A stretch of 64,000 nucleotides of DNA. Source: Tigriopus japonicus. Its lineage: Eukaryota; Arthropoda; Copepoda; Harpacticoida; Harpacticidae. Where the stretch lies: assembly GCA_010645155.1 (NCBI GenBank), contig CM021315.1, forward strand, positions 11,187,508-11,251,507, given 5' to 3'. Shown here one piece after another: positions 42,801 through 55,066 of this stretch. The position numbers and the translations under genes were made by a program. The notes beneath the pieces are model-generated. The model worked only from the letters and a program-made list of their open reading frames with translations, searched no databases and was not told the origin of the DNA. Positions within the stretch are counted from its first letter, which is position 1. Every line of letters starts with the position of its first letter.

Positions 42801-45800
42801 AGTGCATAATTCATCATATTCGTATAATGTATTTGTGGTCAAGGATGCCTAAATATCCTATTTTTGACTATTTTCCAACGTGGTCCCAAGTTTGACACGC
42901 AAGGACTTTTAATTTGGCATAACCTTCTTTGCTTCTCTTCAGAACTTCATGATTTGAATTGTTATAGAATTTCATGAAAGACTAGTCTAACGTGGATATA
43001 AGAACGTTCAACAGGAAAATATATCTTGGTATCAAGTAAGATACATAATGAAAGACTAGTCAGTTTTACTTTATTTGTTCATAATGCAATAGTATATTAG
43101 AAAGATGTGTTTTAGAGACCAAATTAAAGATATGAGAACTGTTTCAAAATGTTAAAGTTGATTGTGATTCATATTGTCTCATTTCTATCGATCTATTGTC
43201 AGTTTATTTCTAGTTTAGCTTATTTTTTTGTAAGTTTCAATGACAGTCAAATTTGTCTTAATATTTTCATGTATGCATGTGTTTTCTATTCTTATTTTTT
43301 GTTTATGAGTTAGTTCAATGATCAGTATAAGTTCGAATGATGCAAATAAACCTTATTCATTGAAAAGGTGTGTTCTAGGCTGAGTAAGAGTCAAGATAGT
43401 AGAATGTTCTAAGGGTGTTTTATCTGTTCATTGAAACCATGAAGAGGCATTACAAGTTTAGTGTTTTGCTTGAGTAATGCATTTTGTTATTCAAATATTC
43501 CAGAAGTTTATCCCAAACCGTTGTAAGTTGATGTATAATCATCAATTCTTTAAAAACTGAGACTTTCTTCTTTCAAAAGCACGTTCTCTCCTTTTGTGCT
43601 TCTCCACTTGATCTTGGTCACCCCTGATTTGCCGTGCGCCGTCCAGGAAATTCTAGATGTCCGTGGCTTACCTTTAAATCTAAGACCGAATGAGTTAGTG
43701 AGCACAGAAAAGAACCTCCAGCCTTTGGATCTAATTGAGTTGGCATGTTTAACATTTCATGCACCTTATGGTGAAAACATAAAATTGTGATCCTTTTTTG
43801 AATAATCATTTACGAAATAAATAAATGGTAAAATAAACATTGATGAGCAAATTTTCTAGTTTTACAACTGAATTCTAGAAATGAATTTATTCACCTTGTT
43901 TTGGCATTAATCTTGTTCTAAACTCGTACTAAAGCATGAAAATGGTCGAGATTTGCCTACATCACTGCACTGAAAGCTTTTCCATTTTTTTGCTCATTTC
44001 CGCAGGAATTACTTAGTTTACCCTTGATTTCCTCTACATCGTTGATGATCCAAACATTGACATATTGGATTATTGAGGATTAAATCTAAACACCACTCAT
44101 ATTTGACACCCATGCCAGAGCTACCTGGTACTGAAATAACCCTCTTTCAGTTTTTCAAGGTTTTCAGACAGGTCCATATTACAGTTTATCCTCCTAATAA
44201 TCTACTAGATTCAGTATTTTTCAAATGTTTAAATAAAATCGGCGATCTTTGAGCTGCAGCAGTCCATTTTTGACCCAAAGAAGCGGAAAGTATTTCTGGG
44301 CATATAAACACCCAAATTCCCAAACAAGATAAGTCTTTGAAAATTTAATCAAGATGGAAAAAATGTCATTTTTGTATGTTGTAGCAAAAAGAATCAAAGA
44401 TATAAAAATACATAAAACCCACTTAAAACACAGATTTTTGAAAAATTGCTTTTGAATGAGAAAAGGGCTACACAGGTCATCATATTTAGTGGAATGCTGC
44501 GATTTTAAAAATCGCCTTTTGGTCCTGGTATTAATGAAGAATGAGAAAATGTGTCAAGGCTTGTCCTCTGAGATGGACAAAGTTGGGTAGAATTTTGGAT
44601 TTCCTCTTCTTTTTGGACCGCCTCCAAAACACCAAACCGAGTCTTTGGGGTTAGCTCTTTGCCTTTCTTTTATATTTGGTGACAAAAGAATGCTTTCAAG
44701 TAGGTTAAAAGCCCCCTCAAATGTCGATTTCCTGCTTTTTACGTTACGAACAATGAAGATTGTACAGTCTGGGGCACACAGTGTAGAAACGTGAAAGGTT
44801 GTGAGAGGATCGTCAAACACTTTCCGTTCTAAAGCTCAACGTCATCTCGTCTATAGGGCTTCGAGATTAACTCCCAACACATGCGAGGGTCCACCTAGCG
44901 TTTCTTGGCCTAAGTTGTTCGGGCGGAACCGGTCATTTGGCTAGGGTGAAAGGAGAATCTTCCTGACAGAATATTTTTGAAGCCGATCGCAATGTTGTTC
45001 AAGTTAAGACACATAAACGTTCAAATGATTAAATTGAGGCATTTCTTTATTTTGAAGAATTCTTTCACATTCTATTCTTTGATTCTAACTTCATTTTGAT
45101 ATTTGTCCTTGCTCTACTGCCAACATAGCCTTACATCTGCTTTGACAGATGAGGCCACTCATCTACCGGCCGACAGACATTACATTTCTTTTTCACCTGA
45201 CCAATGCAACAGACACTCAGTGATTAAGAGGACGAGCATGTACGGAACTTTGTGTCAGCTTTTCAAGTGAGAGGAGGCAGTAAGAAATGTGATAGCTGAT
45301 GCCACGGATCATGCTGAGGCTATCAGGCAAGACCTGATGTTCGATCAAGCTGGCCGATTTCCTTGGGAGGCTGCTTAGGCCAATGTTTGATAAAACGTGC
45401 AAACACCGTCCGACCCGGCCCGCCACCAAGGGTTCTCAACTGACTAATTCCACAGGCCGGACAAGCCAATCAGCTTCAGGCGCTTTCCCAAGGTTTCCGT
45501 CCGTTTTGAAAGAGACGTTCATTTTCCTTCTTAACAAGTGTGACCAGCAAACAGTGTCCAAACCAAACCAACTTTTGTGGCTCGATCTTGGAATGAAACA
45601 GGCATGTAATGAATGCATTTTCATCAAAAAGTCGAAAAAAGCTTAAATAGTTTTGATGCTTTGTTGTAGAATCTAATGTAATGGATCTTATCTTTAGTGT
45701 AAATAACATAGCGGAAAACGAAAATTAAAAACAATCACACAGAACCTCTCTTCATTTAGAAATATTAACCACACAAGTGATTCAGGTTATTGTAATATTT

Positions 45801-46429
45801 TCAAAAGTGTTAATAGAAGAAAAATTGTCACTAAAATGTTGTAATAACATAATGATGCATTGTTTTTCAATATAGTTTAAAAGCACAAGTCTTCAGAACA
45901 AAAACAGGGGCTAAACACTTTTGTAATGACCAAAGAAAGGCTAAATAGGGCTAATCAAAATTTAAAATAACTGAATAATAATTTTTGAAAGCTGAAAGCC
46001 CCTCCCGAGAAAAAACATGTCGCTTTTGTGTTGGTGTGGGCACCGTGGGCAAGTCTTGTGGACGGTGCGGGCATTTTCCCTCCAGCCGAACCGCTGCTCT
46101 TTTGCATGAAAGGAAAAAGAGAATGTCTACGGTGGACTGCACCGTCTGCACCCAAGGTAGACAGTAAAGACTTGGAAATGCTTAAACCTCGGTTTTTGAA
46201 GGAATTTGGAGCATTTCTTTTGAAGAGAGATGACTTCTACAGATGTGAAAGTAACATTTGGATTACAAAAAAGCCAACCTAAATTTAATAAAATTTGTTG
46301 TAAAACGAGCCCACTTGAATGTACTAATAGAGCAAAGCCTCGAAGGATTTAGCCCGGAAAAAAGTGCAGGTCTACCACCAGAGGCCACCACTTTCAATTT
46401 TGGTACTGCCCATAGAACGAATTTAGACC
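42801..46429. other. Intergenic, no gene supported
   Basis: Contains the direct R2 fragment at 43444-43525 and a stretch near 44250-44520 with weak similarity to FB-2. Less AT-rich DNA at 45100-46280 includes Cys-rich short frames (for example CRFCVGVGTVGKSCGRCG at about 46018), but no domain or splice evidence. Confidence 0.3.
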
Positions 46430-47280
46430 TGAATCCGAGCGCAAATTCCTCGTGAAAAAAGGATTAAGAACCAACTTTCGCCCGTACCAAAACGGGGAGT
46501 TTCTTTACGCACATCCAATACACAACTTGAACAACAAAGAATATCTTACGATTACTTGAATTATCAACAACAAAATAACGTTTTTTCCGAGCTCATCTAT
46601 TATCTGACTTTAACGTCTTATTAGTATCTTTGAACTTACAATTGAACCCATCCATCAATATTGAAGGTATTATCCTGAACTTAATTAACACATGCCAAAC
46701 TTTGTATGAAATCAAGGTTGTTATAGGTTGTGTCACCTTGGCATAACTGAATGTTCTATGAATGATGGTCCTTTTTCGAATTTCCTTGATTGTATGGTTG
46801 TGTCTTTTAGTTCAAGATAATAAGGACAGGTAAGATATTCCTAATGGATGAGTGTAATCGAACGCATTCAGCTGGGGATTCTGGGGCCAAAATGACTAGG
46901 GATGGGTCAGAACTAGGTTCGGACATTTCTTAGTTTTAGTTTGCTACGTGAGGAAAACATTCTTATTTCAATTGATTGTCAAAATGAAGAAAACGAATTG
47001 GGCCCACGAATTTTGATTAAGTTTTATGGAGGGCGAGTCTTGACTCTGACCCATCCCTAGCCATTTTGGCCCCAGAATCCCCAGCTGAATTCATTGGATT
47101 GCACTCATCCATTTGTTCAAGTTGTGTAATGGATGAGTGCGATAAAACTCCCCGTTTTGATCCGGGTGAGAGTATGTGGGGAAAGTTGGTTCTTAATCCC
47201 TTTTCAAGAGGAATTTGCGTTCGGAATAAGGTCCATAATGGATCTTTGACGGCTTTAATTAAGCTTTTACATAATTTTAC
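46430..47280. mobile_element. Foldback FB-5 built from R2 repeats
   Basis: The left arm contains R2 (GGATTAAGAACCAACTTTCG at 46460), then at about 46845 ATGGATGAGTGTAATCG and CAGCTGGGGATTCTGGGGCC. The right arm reads the inverse: GGCCCCAGAATCCCCAGCTG from about 47067, then ACTCATCCATT and the inverse of AAAACGGGGAGTTT and GGATTAAGAACCAACTTT up to 47280. The left arm has roughly 290 bp extra. Confidence 0.65.
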
Positions 47281-47311
47281 AGGGTATTCCATTGCATTAA
47301 AAGTTGGTCTC

Positions 47312-47512
47312 TTAATGCTTTTCTGTAAGAGACCTTCTTTTGTCAGTCAGAGGGTTATTAAATTTACTAAAAACCCGTTCACAGCCAACGATAGTGATTG
47401 GGGCCAAAGAAAGATTCAGCAAAAGGTTGGGATTCGGGACTCGGTGAAACGTGTTCCAGTGGTTTTGAGAACTGATGCCACCAAGTAATGGTTTTTGGCC
47501 AAGTGTTGCCAC
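47312..47512 (-). pseudogene. hAT transposase C-terminal (dimerisation) fragment
   Basis: Minus-strand translation contains LAPITIVGCERVFSKFNNPL followed by TDKRRSLTEKH. This matches the hAT C-terminal signature (a Ser/Cys-ERxFS core, then a D-x-R-x-x-L region). Only this end of the protein remains and no catalytic core was seen nearby. Confidence 0.6.
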
Positions 47513-47839
47513 ATTTGCCCTTGCTTAGTTTTTTAGGTCAAACACTACAGCATAAGCTTATTAGGCTGACTCACAGAAAGTAAAGAGACGTAAACTCTAG
47601 GTAAAAAACGGCAACACTTTTTATTTGGTCGCATCACTAGTTTTGAGTAAAGAAGTTTTGAGTATTGACGTAAACTAAAATACCGCGCCAATTTGTTGTC
47701 CTCTTTAACGGGAAATTCAAAAAGCGCAGAATATGCACAATATGTAAATCCTACGCAGATATGAAAATAAGCTCCATATATGCAGTTTTACGTATTTGCT
47801 CGAAATCCACAGCCTCAATGATTATGTATAATATATATG

Positions 47840-48170
47840 GAGCGGAGTTGGGAAGCCAGAGGTGAAGAGCGTTGAGGAAGATGGGGGTGATGAAGGCTTC
47901 TTTGAGGTGATTGGTAAACTAGAGTTGAGTGGAGAAGGTGAAACTAACATGAAAAACTTGACACATTCAATCGGGCTACTACTGATGTTGAAGAAGGTGG
48001 GTGGGAGCCGACCGTTATGGAACAGCATGACCTTTGTCTTGATGGTGTTGACTTGAAGGCCGTTACCGTGGTGAGCATTGAAGGTATTTTGCAATTCCAC
48101 GGCTGAATCAGCCAAGAAGACCAAGTTGACAGACAGACAGACACTCTGGCTTTTGCTCTGAGTGAATCGC
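47840..48170 (-). pseudogene. LINE reverse transcriptase fragment (minus strand)
   Basis: Translation reads LVFLADSAVELQNTFN, then LQVNTIKTKVMLFHNG and SPIECVKFF. This is the region after the YADD motif in non-LTR reverse transcriptases (ADDxxxLA..., NxxKTKxMxF). The YADD itself is lost, and the frame decays into Ser/Pro-rich sequence. Confidence 0.65.
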
Positions 48171-48277
48171 AAACAACTACCAACCGACAAACAGCTGATG
48201 ATTGGCATGGTTGGCAAGGTTGTGTGTCGATTAAATGTTTGGCCCCGCAAATCGCCAATCAACCTCGAGTCTGACAA

Positions 48278-49385
48278 GTCAATAGAGCAAAGAAAGAAGA
48301 AGTCCTCAGTATCACTAGTTCGATCAAATGATCAACAAATTAAGATGACTTTGAAACCTATCAGGTGGCCCTACTAGCAATGGATGGGCTCAATATTTTG
48401 ATATGCCTTTCGAGTCAGTCAGCCCAAATTGGTGATCTGACTTAGACTGTCAGACCCGGATTACATGGACCCTCTCAAAGTCTTTAGAATGAAATGCTCC
48501 CATCAAGATTGAATTGTGTAGATTTTTTCATTCAATCTGATTGTTAATTCCTGGACAAGGGGATCCAAGAAGATCAATCAAACATTTTCAAGCCTGTAGA
48601 GCCTTTCCCTGCAATGATAAGACATGATCCTCTGGTCCTGAAGGACCCTTAGCCCCAGTCCTGCGTGGTCCTGACCTTCTTAAGCTCAAAGACTTGAAAA
48701 ATTTCCAATCAAATCCACAATCAAGGATTTAACCCTCATGTTTTTCACTCATTCTGTCTCAAGGACGTTGTGATTGCTTTTGTTCCTATTCCAATCCGGA
48801 TCAGATTGCTGATCTGATCCAGAATTGTCAAAAGTGCCCTTCAAAAGTTGTAGCCAACAACATCTCCGACTTGGACTCCATCTTCTTTCAAAATGAGACC
48901 ATTCTTGTTCTTTCATTTTCCTATGGAAATGGTTCTTGCATTGTGCAGGTGTTGAAGAGGATGTGAGAGGAGTAACGCTCCGAATACCACCACGGATACC
49001 TCTTTTTAGCATTGTTTCACTGAAGTTGGACTAATGGGTGAAGCAAGATTCCATCTACGTATTTTCCTCATTGTTACGAGGACTAAAATCCTTTGGAAAG
49101 CTGAATGTCAAAAGTTCATGAGAGGAGTAAAAGGAGTACTGGGACCTCTAAAATCAAGGTGAAGAACATCCAGTCCACAAATTTTAACACAAAAAGTTTG
49201 CGTGAATTCTTTCAAGACGCATGTTCAATAGTTTTAGCCGATAGTAAGGAATAAATGACGTTGTGTCAAAATGTAGCCTCGGCCTCATACCATTTTTTTC
49301 AAAAATCTGATTTCGTGTCCACCCCTTTCAGGGGTTCCTGAATAGTTGTACAGACATCTGTCATGTGTCGTAAAACCCTGATCCA
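48278..49385. other. Intergenic, no gene seen
   Basis: Upstream of the truncated LINE. No apurinic-endonuclease motifs were recognised on the + strand, so the LINE appears 5'-truncated near 49390. Confidence 0.35.
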
Positions 49386-49389
49386 AGTG

Positions 49390-51715
49390 CTTCACAGCAT
49401 TTGAAATTGAAGTTTAAGTTCAAAGATGAACACTGGCCCATTATTGTTGAAAGATTAGGCGAGTTGGACTTGATTTCCATTCTAAAGCAGGAGCCATCAA
49501 TAGATCAAGCTATAAATAAGCTTATTTCACTTTTTGACGAGGTTTGTTTGTCCAGTGGTATTCCAGAAAAAGTGGCAAAAGGTAAGCCATTTTGTAGAAT
49601 TCCAAAGGTTAGAAAGAAGTTGTTCAAACGGAGTTGTCAGCTTTCGAATAGACTTCGGCGTACTTCAAATCCATTTGTTGTAGCTAGCCTCCAAAATAAA
49701 TTGACCTTGGTTCAAGCTAAGATTAGGGCCTCCATTGATTCTGATCAGATGGAAAAGGAAAGTAGAGTTGTCCAGGAGGTTGAGACTAATCCAAAGGCGT
49801 TTTTCTCGTTCGCAAATACAAAGAGATAAATGAAGCATCCTGTAGGACCTTTTGAGGTCGACGGTAAAACCGTCAATGATAGCGAGGTATATGCTTGGAG
49901 ATCAGTTCTCAAGTGTATTTTCAATTCCAAAAAGGGTAGTCCGAGCAGGCCATGACTGTAGCAATGTTGTTGATGAGACTGGCATTGATAGTCAGGATAA
50001 TCGATTGGAGGATCTGGTAGTCACAGATCAAGATGCTTTTGAGGCCATCAAGAGCTTAAAGCTCTCGAGTTCTCCTGGACCTGATGGTGTGACATCTCAG
50101 TTTCTGGTGAAATGCTCACATATTCTTGCCCCTGTTTCCTCGTACTTGATGCGTCGCATTTTAGACCAGGGTAAGTTTCCCTCTTCTCTAAGAGTAACTC
50201 ATGTTGTTCCAATTTTTAAGGGCGGAGATAAGTCACTCCCTAGTAATTATAGGCCCATTTCTCTGACCTCCAACGTTGCAAAGGTATTTGAGAAGATTAT
50301 GAAGTCAAAGCTTGTAGATTATTTGGAAGTCCATGATTTAATTCCTTCTGGACAGCATGGGTTTCGAGCTCATTTTAGTATAGTAACTCAATAGGTTGAT
50401 AATATTGAGCAAATCATTGAAGGGCTCGAAAGTCACGAGTCAGTTGATGTAGTCTATCTTGACTTTGCCAAGGCCTTTTATAAGGTAGATCATAGTCTTT
50501 TGCTTGATCAACTCAAAGAGTTTGGGGTCCAGGGTAAGGTCCTGGCTTAGATTGATAGTTTTATGAGCGAAAGGAAGCATATAGTTAAATTTGAAGGATC
50601 TTTTAGCGGCATGTATGATGTCAAGTCAGGTGTTCCGCAAGGTTCACTTTTAGGTCCGCTCTTGTTTATTCTCTTTATTGCTCCTCTCCAGAAGTTTAGA
50701 ACAAAAGCCAGTATTTCTTCATATGCTGATGACACAGAATTAGTTTGTGGAAGGAACGGTCAGGACTCAAAATGTTTAGTTGAGGACTTGGAGAAAATTT
50801 ACTCTTGGGTCGGCGAGAGTAATATGGCATTGAACGGGATGAAATTCCGCACAATGACGTATGAGGCGTCAAAATTAGATGTTCTACTCAAAGACAATGG
50901 AGGTTGTGATATTGAGCAGGTATCGTCCATGAGAGATTTGGGAGTTGTCGTCCAAGATGATGGAAAGTTTGATGAGCATATCCAGTGGAAAGTGGGGAAG
51001 GCATTTCAAACGTGCGGCTGGATCTATCGCACTTTCAAGTCCAGATATAGTACTACACTGCTAACTCTGTACAAGTCGATTGTTCAGCCGCATCTTGAAT
51101 ATGCCTTACCCATTTGGACTCCAATGAGTTCAGCAGGTTTGCAAAAGGTCGAGCAGGTCCAAAGATGTTTTACTAGGAACATCACAGGAATGAGAGAGCT
51201 CTCGTATTGGGAAAGGCTCCTGAAATTAAGGCTGTACTGTACTCAGAGAAGGTATGAAAGGTATCTGAGACTGTATGTTTTCAAGAGCATTCATGGGCTC
51301 TGTCCTAACCCAGGATTTGAGATCAGTTGTAGCGATCGTAGAGGTTTTACGTGCGCTCTGAGAGCACCTCCAAATCCTAAGGAATCAAGGCTAGTTCGAA
51401 CAATGAAGTGCTCCTCTCTTCTTTATCGGGCTCCTTCATTGTTCAATTTGTTGCCTATTTGCCTTCGTCGGGAATATGTAGGAGCTGATCCTCTAACAGC
51501 ATTTAAGGAAGGATTGGACAAATTTTTGAATACTATTCCTGACCAACCCACTATTCATGGGTTGTACAGATCTGCCAACAGTAACTCATTAGTAGATAAA
51601 ATTTCATATAAACGGTAATTATAAAAATTATATTAATCATTAACTCTCTTTACAGGGAATCCCATTCCTTGTAGCGGTATTAAAAAATCCGCCCCCCCCC
51701 CCTCCAAAAAAAAAG
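49390..51715 (+). mobile_element. 5'-truncated Jockey/CR1-type LINE with SINE-A-like tail
   Basis: 49401-49829 encodes the linker typical between endonuclease and reverse transcriptase (KVRKKLFKRSCQLSNRLRR). The RT domain then runs to the stop at 51616-51618: SSPGPDGVTSQFLVKC, VPIFKGGDKSLPSNYRPISL, motif A VVYLDFAKAFYKVDH, SGVPQGSLLGPLLFILFI, the catalytic YADD at 50722-50733, and the thumb/C-terminal region LLTLYKSIVQPHLEYALPIW. Two in-frame TAG codons (50392-50394, and 50548-50550 where Trp is expected) and a frameshift near 49890 inactivate it. The 3' end (51655-51715) is CATTCCTTGTAGCGGTATTA then AAAAATCCG and C/A runs. Confidence 0.9.
51655..51692 (+). repeat. LINE 3' tail shared with SINE-A
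   Basis: The sequence GGAATCCCATTCCTTGTAGC and GGTATTAAAAAATCCG matches the tails of the SINE-A copies at about 4920-4956 and 42740-42780, and, inverted, at 62993-63035. It is the expected recognition site for the LINE reverse transcriptase. Confidence 0.85.
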
Positions 51716-54613
51716 GTATTGTTGCTTGCCAGTTAGCAACCATATTTGTGTATAGATATAGCGTCTGTAATAAACTATACACAATTAGCAAAAACTTTAT
51801 TCCAACCACAGATGTGCAAAATATGTTGATATGTTGGGCCTAGAACAAACTTTTTTGTTGGAAAGTGATGCCATGGGGTTTAATCTTCCAAAAGCTTCTT
51901 GTTCATATTTATTGGTGGTTGCATGCAGTTGTTGTTACTTTTAACAACCAAAACTGCACCGTGCACAAGAAAAACGAATTTTTCTTGGTTCATCATTCAT
52001 TTCTGATCAATACGGAGCTTTCTTCTTCTCCAAATGTCTCTTTTCGGGGGTGAAATCCGTGCCGCGGTTTAGATTCGATTCTCGGACAAGCTTGTTTCTT
52101 TGTCCGTAACTCAATCAGGATGATTATCAAGGGTGATTCAAGGATTCTCAAAGGGAATCCTCAAATTAAGAAGAAGATCTAACGTCTCAAAATGGCAATG
52201 GCACGCCCATTCATTTGGCTTTGACAGTTTTGAGACCCACGAGTATATTGCTAAACAAGATAAGAGAACGCACAATCCACTTCTTTGACAACCATGAGGA
52301 AGTCGGTATTATTGGGTGTTGAGCGAGATCAACGGACTTGGGATCTTTCAGCTATCCAATCGCGATTGAAGGGGAGAGCCTTTGACAGTCTTTAAGCAGA
52401 GAGCCCAATTTTCTTTCCTCAACTCATCTTCGCCAGAAAATTGACATTGTAGACCCATTTAGAACGTCAAAATGACATTTCCAATTGATGATGGACTGTT
52501 TAACATGTTATCTGGGACTATTGTTCAAAGTTTGAGAGAAACAGCCAAGTTTTTGATCTTTTATAACTTCTCCAAATTGGTCACCCTGATTTTGAGCAAG
52601 AATGACGTGTTTTTAGTTCACATTCCTACCGCAAGATGGAAAAAAATGTGTCGAAAAGAGGCTTAGACACGAAAATAGCAAAGGGAAAAGCGGATAGGGA
52701 CAAGCAAAAACGGAGAAGCGGTAAAAAGCATGAAAATATCAGTTGACAAGTTCTTCTGTCAAGCTCATAAACGGACCAATTCTCGACCGCTTCACCGCAT
52801 TGAAGGGCACAAAAATAACAAACATAAAAGCGCATATGGACTAACGGCAAGATGGAGAAGCGGATAATGGCACGAAAATAGCTGCTAGTCTCCTCTTTTG
52901 AACCTATATTGACATCATTTCAAAATGCTAATTCAAAATTTTGCAGCTTTCACTGAAATTTGAAAAAAATGTCAACTTAGTCCCAAAACGTGCTTTCAGG
53001 TGAATATTTTTGAAATATTTGGGTTTGATTTGAATATTTTCGTAACTTTTTTGATGTTTTTTTGCTTCAATGATATCGAAATATTTGGCCTTGTAAATTA
53101 AATATTTTCTGCCGCTCCAATGATAACCATATCTTGAAGCATATGTAACGTGGGTTTCAGACGAAATAATCTCCTGTGGCCTTCACAACAACATGGAGAC
53201 ACAGCACCTAGCATCACCACAGGATCAATGTCCTACATCCGTTTCAATTGTGTCCCAGCTAGCAGAAGGGCAGCCTTGAGGATGTTTACATTCTTCAGGG
53301 GTTTTACTCCAACCTTGCTCACAAAATGGACATCAATACAAAGCTCGATCATTTCAATTTGGGTAGGAATGGGCCCACACTTCCTATTGAAGAGGATCAG
53401 TTGCTTTGATCTTGTGATGATATTGGAGATAAGCTACTGGAGATAATTTTGTCTGAAACTTAGATTACATACGCTTCAAAATATGGTCATTATCTTATGA
53501 CTGCATGAAAAATTGTCGGGCAAAACCATTTGGCGTTGTCTACTCAGTTTCCTATCCAAGAGTTCTTGGCCACCCTGTATATTTTCATTTTTTTTTTCGA
53601 CAAAGTATTTTTGTCATGACGGCATTTGAAATTTACGATATCGGGATATGCTCCACACATTAGGTACTATTCTGTCTATCGACCTCAAAAAGGTTCATTC
53701 AACTAGTGATCAATTGACCGTTTAGGTTTTGAGAAAAGGGGCCAGAATACCAATAAACAGTTTTGACTAGTGCATTTGGGGGAAAAGAGAGTTCTTTTTT
53801 TTTTCAACAGATAGACATCACAGGCCCAAATTGGACTTAACGTAAAGCATTTCAAAGCATCCCATTGTTTCGGTGTTTAAGCTGACCAAGTTCCAAGTTC
53901 TTGGGCATCTCCATTGACTTAGAAAAGTGAATCATTCAACAGAATGCTTTGAGATAGACAATAAATCAAATTTTGACAAGTTATTTCAACAATGGATTTC
54001 TAGATCTTATCAATGGCCGCCTTTCGACGTATAGGAATCTGTGCTATTGTTGTAGAAGATATTTGATGTTGATAAATCTTTTGATCGGAAGACTCCGTAC
54101 GCACAAAATGCCAGTTTTGGTTTATTGCTAAAAAGATGAGAAAAAGTGCAAATTATTCCAAGCGGACGTACACGCTTACATGATGATTGATGAAAAAAGC
54201 ATACCGTCAAAAAAAAGGAATAATTAGATTCGGACACAGATGGCAATAAACTTTGAATTACGTAAAAAGGTTGAACACTTCAAATATAATCCAAGCTTTT
54301 GCTGTTTTTTGATATGAACTGACGCTTCGCACAATTAATTTGATCAAACACTTGTCAAACGGATTATTTGTGATTATCCGTTTTAAATTCATTGATGATG
54401 AATTTAGAAATGCCATCCATGGTCAAACCTGGGCAAAGGAAAAATATTAAGACCTTAATTCAAGCACTGAACGGCGGATTTCATGTTAATTAAATTCCAT
54501 CAAAAAATTGACAATTTTCTTGACAAGTTGAGCGTGTTTATTCATTTGTTCATGAACGCCACATACTTAACGTGAGGATAATCACTCATCCCTTGCAGTG
54601 TATGCCTGATTTC
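51716..54613. other. Intergenic, no gene seen
   Basis: AT-rich with a few short open frames and an imperfect direct repeat around 52630-52880 (GCAAGATGGA...AGCGGATA). Nothing recognised. Confidence 0.35.
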
Positions 54614-54678
54614 GGTTTCGGTAGGCATAGCCGAAACCGAAACAAATTTCGGGTGAAAGTGCTTTCAGTTCATCACTA
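54614..54678 (+). repeat. Fragment of the ACCGAAAG MITE family
   Basis: CGGTAGGCATAGCCGAAACC to CTTTCAGTTCATCACTAA resembles the 3' end of the element at 6832-7162. Confidence 0.55.
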
Positions 54679-54789
54679 ATAATCACCCTCTTAGTTTACT
54701 CCAAGAAGCACTGTATTTCATAAAGAGGGATTCTAGCGGTGAGAATCTTGATTTCTTGTATGGGACCTGGCTATTGTTGATTTTGGGTT

Positions 54790-54994
54790 TTTTTTGTGCT
54801 AGGGTCGGAGGATTGAGTCTCGCTCGGCCAGCGAAGCCAGCCATCATATCGTCCAAAGTTTTTCCGATAAGCAATCTCATGTCCGGTATCAGAATGGTTC
54901 TCCATCTGTGGGTGTGGATTAACGTCTAAAACTTTCCTTGACACGGGTCAGTGAGGAGAATTGAACCTGGAACCACTGCGCCACATCTCCTCCC
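54790..54994 (-). repeat. SINE-B, copy 2 (internally deleted)
   Basis: Minus-strand copy with body and tail (CCGACCCTAGCAC) intact, but the tRNA-like region is shortened between the A box and B box: CCACTGCGCCACATCTCC joins directly to the B-box side. Confidence 0.75.
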
Positions 54995-54998
54995 AAAA

Positions 54999-55066
54999 AG
55001 GATTTCTCCTGAAAACTTAAACTCAATCCCCAACAGGATTCCAACCTACGCCGTCCGGGCTACTCA
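54999..55066 (-). repeat. SINE-A fragment
   Basis: Minus-strand piece with CCAACCTACGCCGTCCGGG (inverse of the B-box region) and GGATTTCTCC (inverse of the body end). It abuts the end of SINE-B copy 2, so the two SINEs are nested or adjacent. Confidence 0.65.

Noticed and set aside
45951..46282. Cys-containing frames near 46.0 kb, possible zinc-binding protein
   Set aside because: Cysteine spacing matches no family I know, the open frames are short on both strands, and no splice partner was found.
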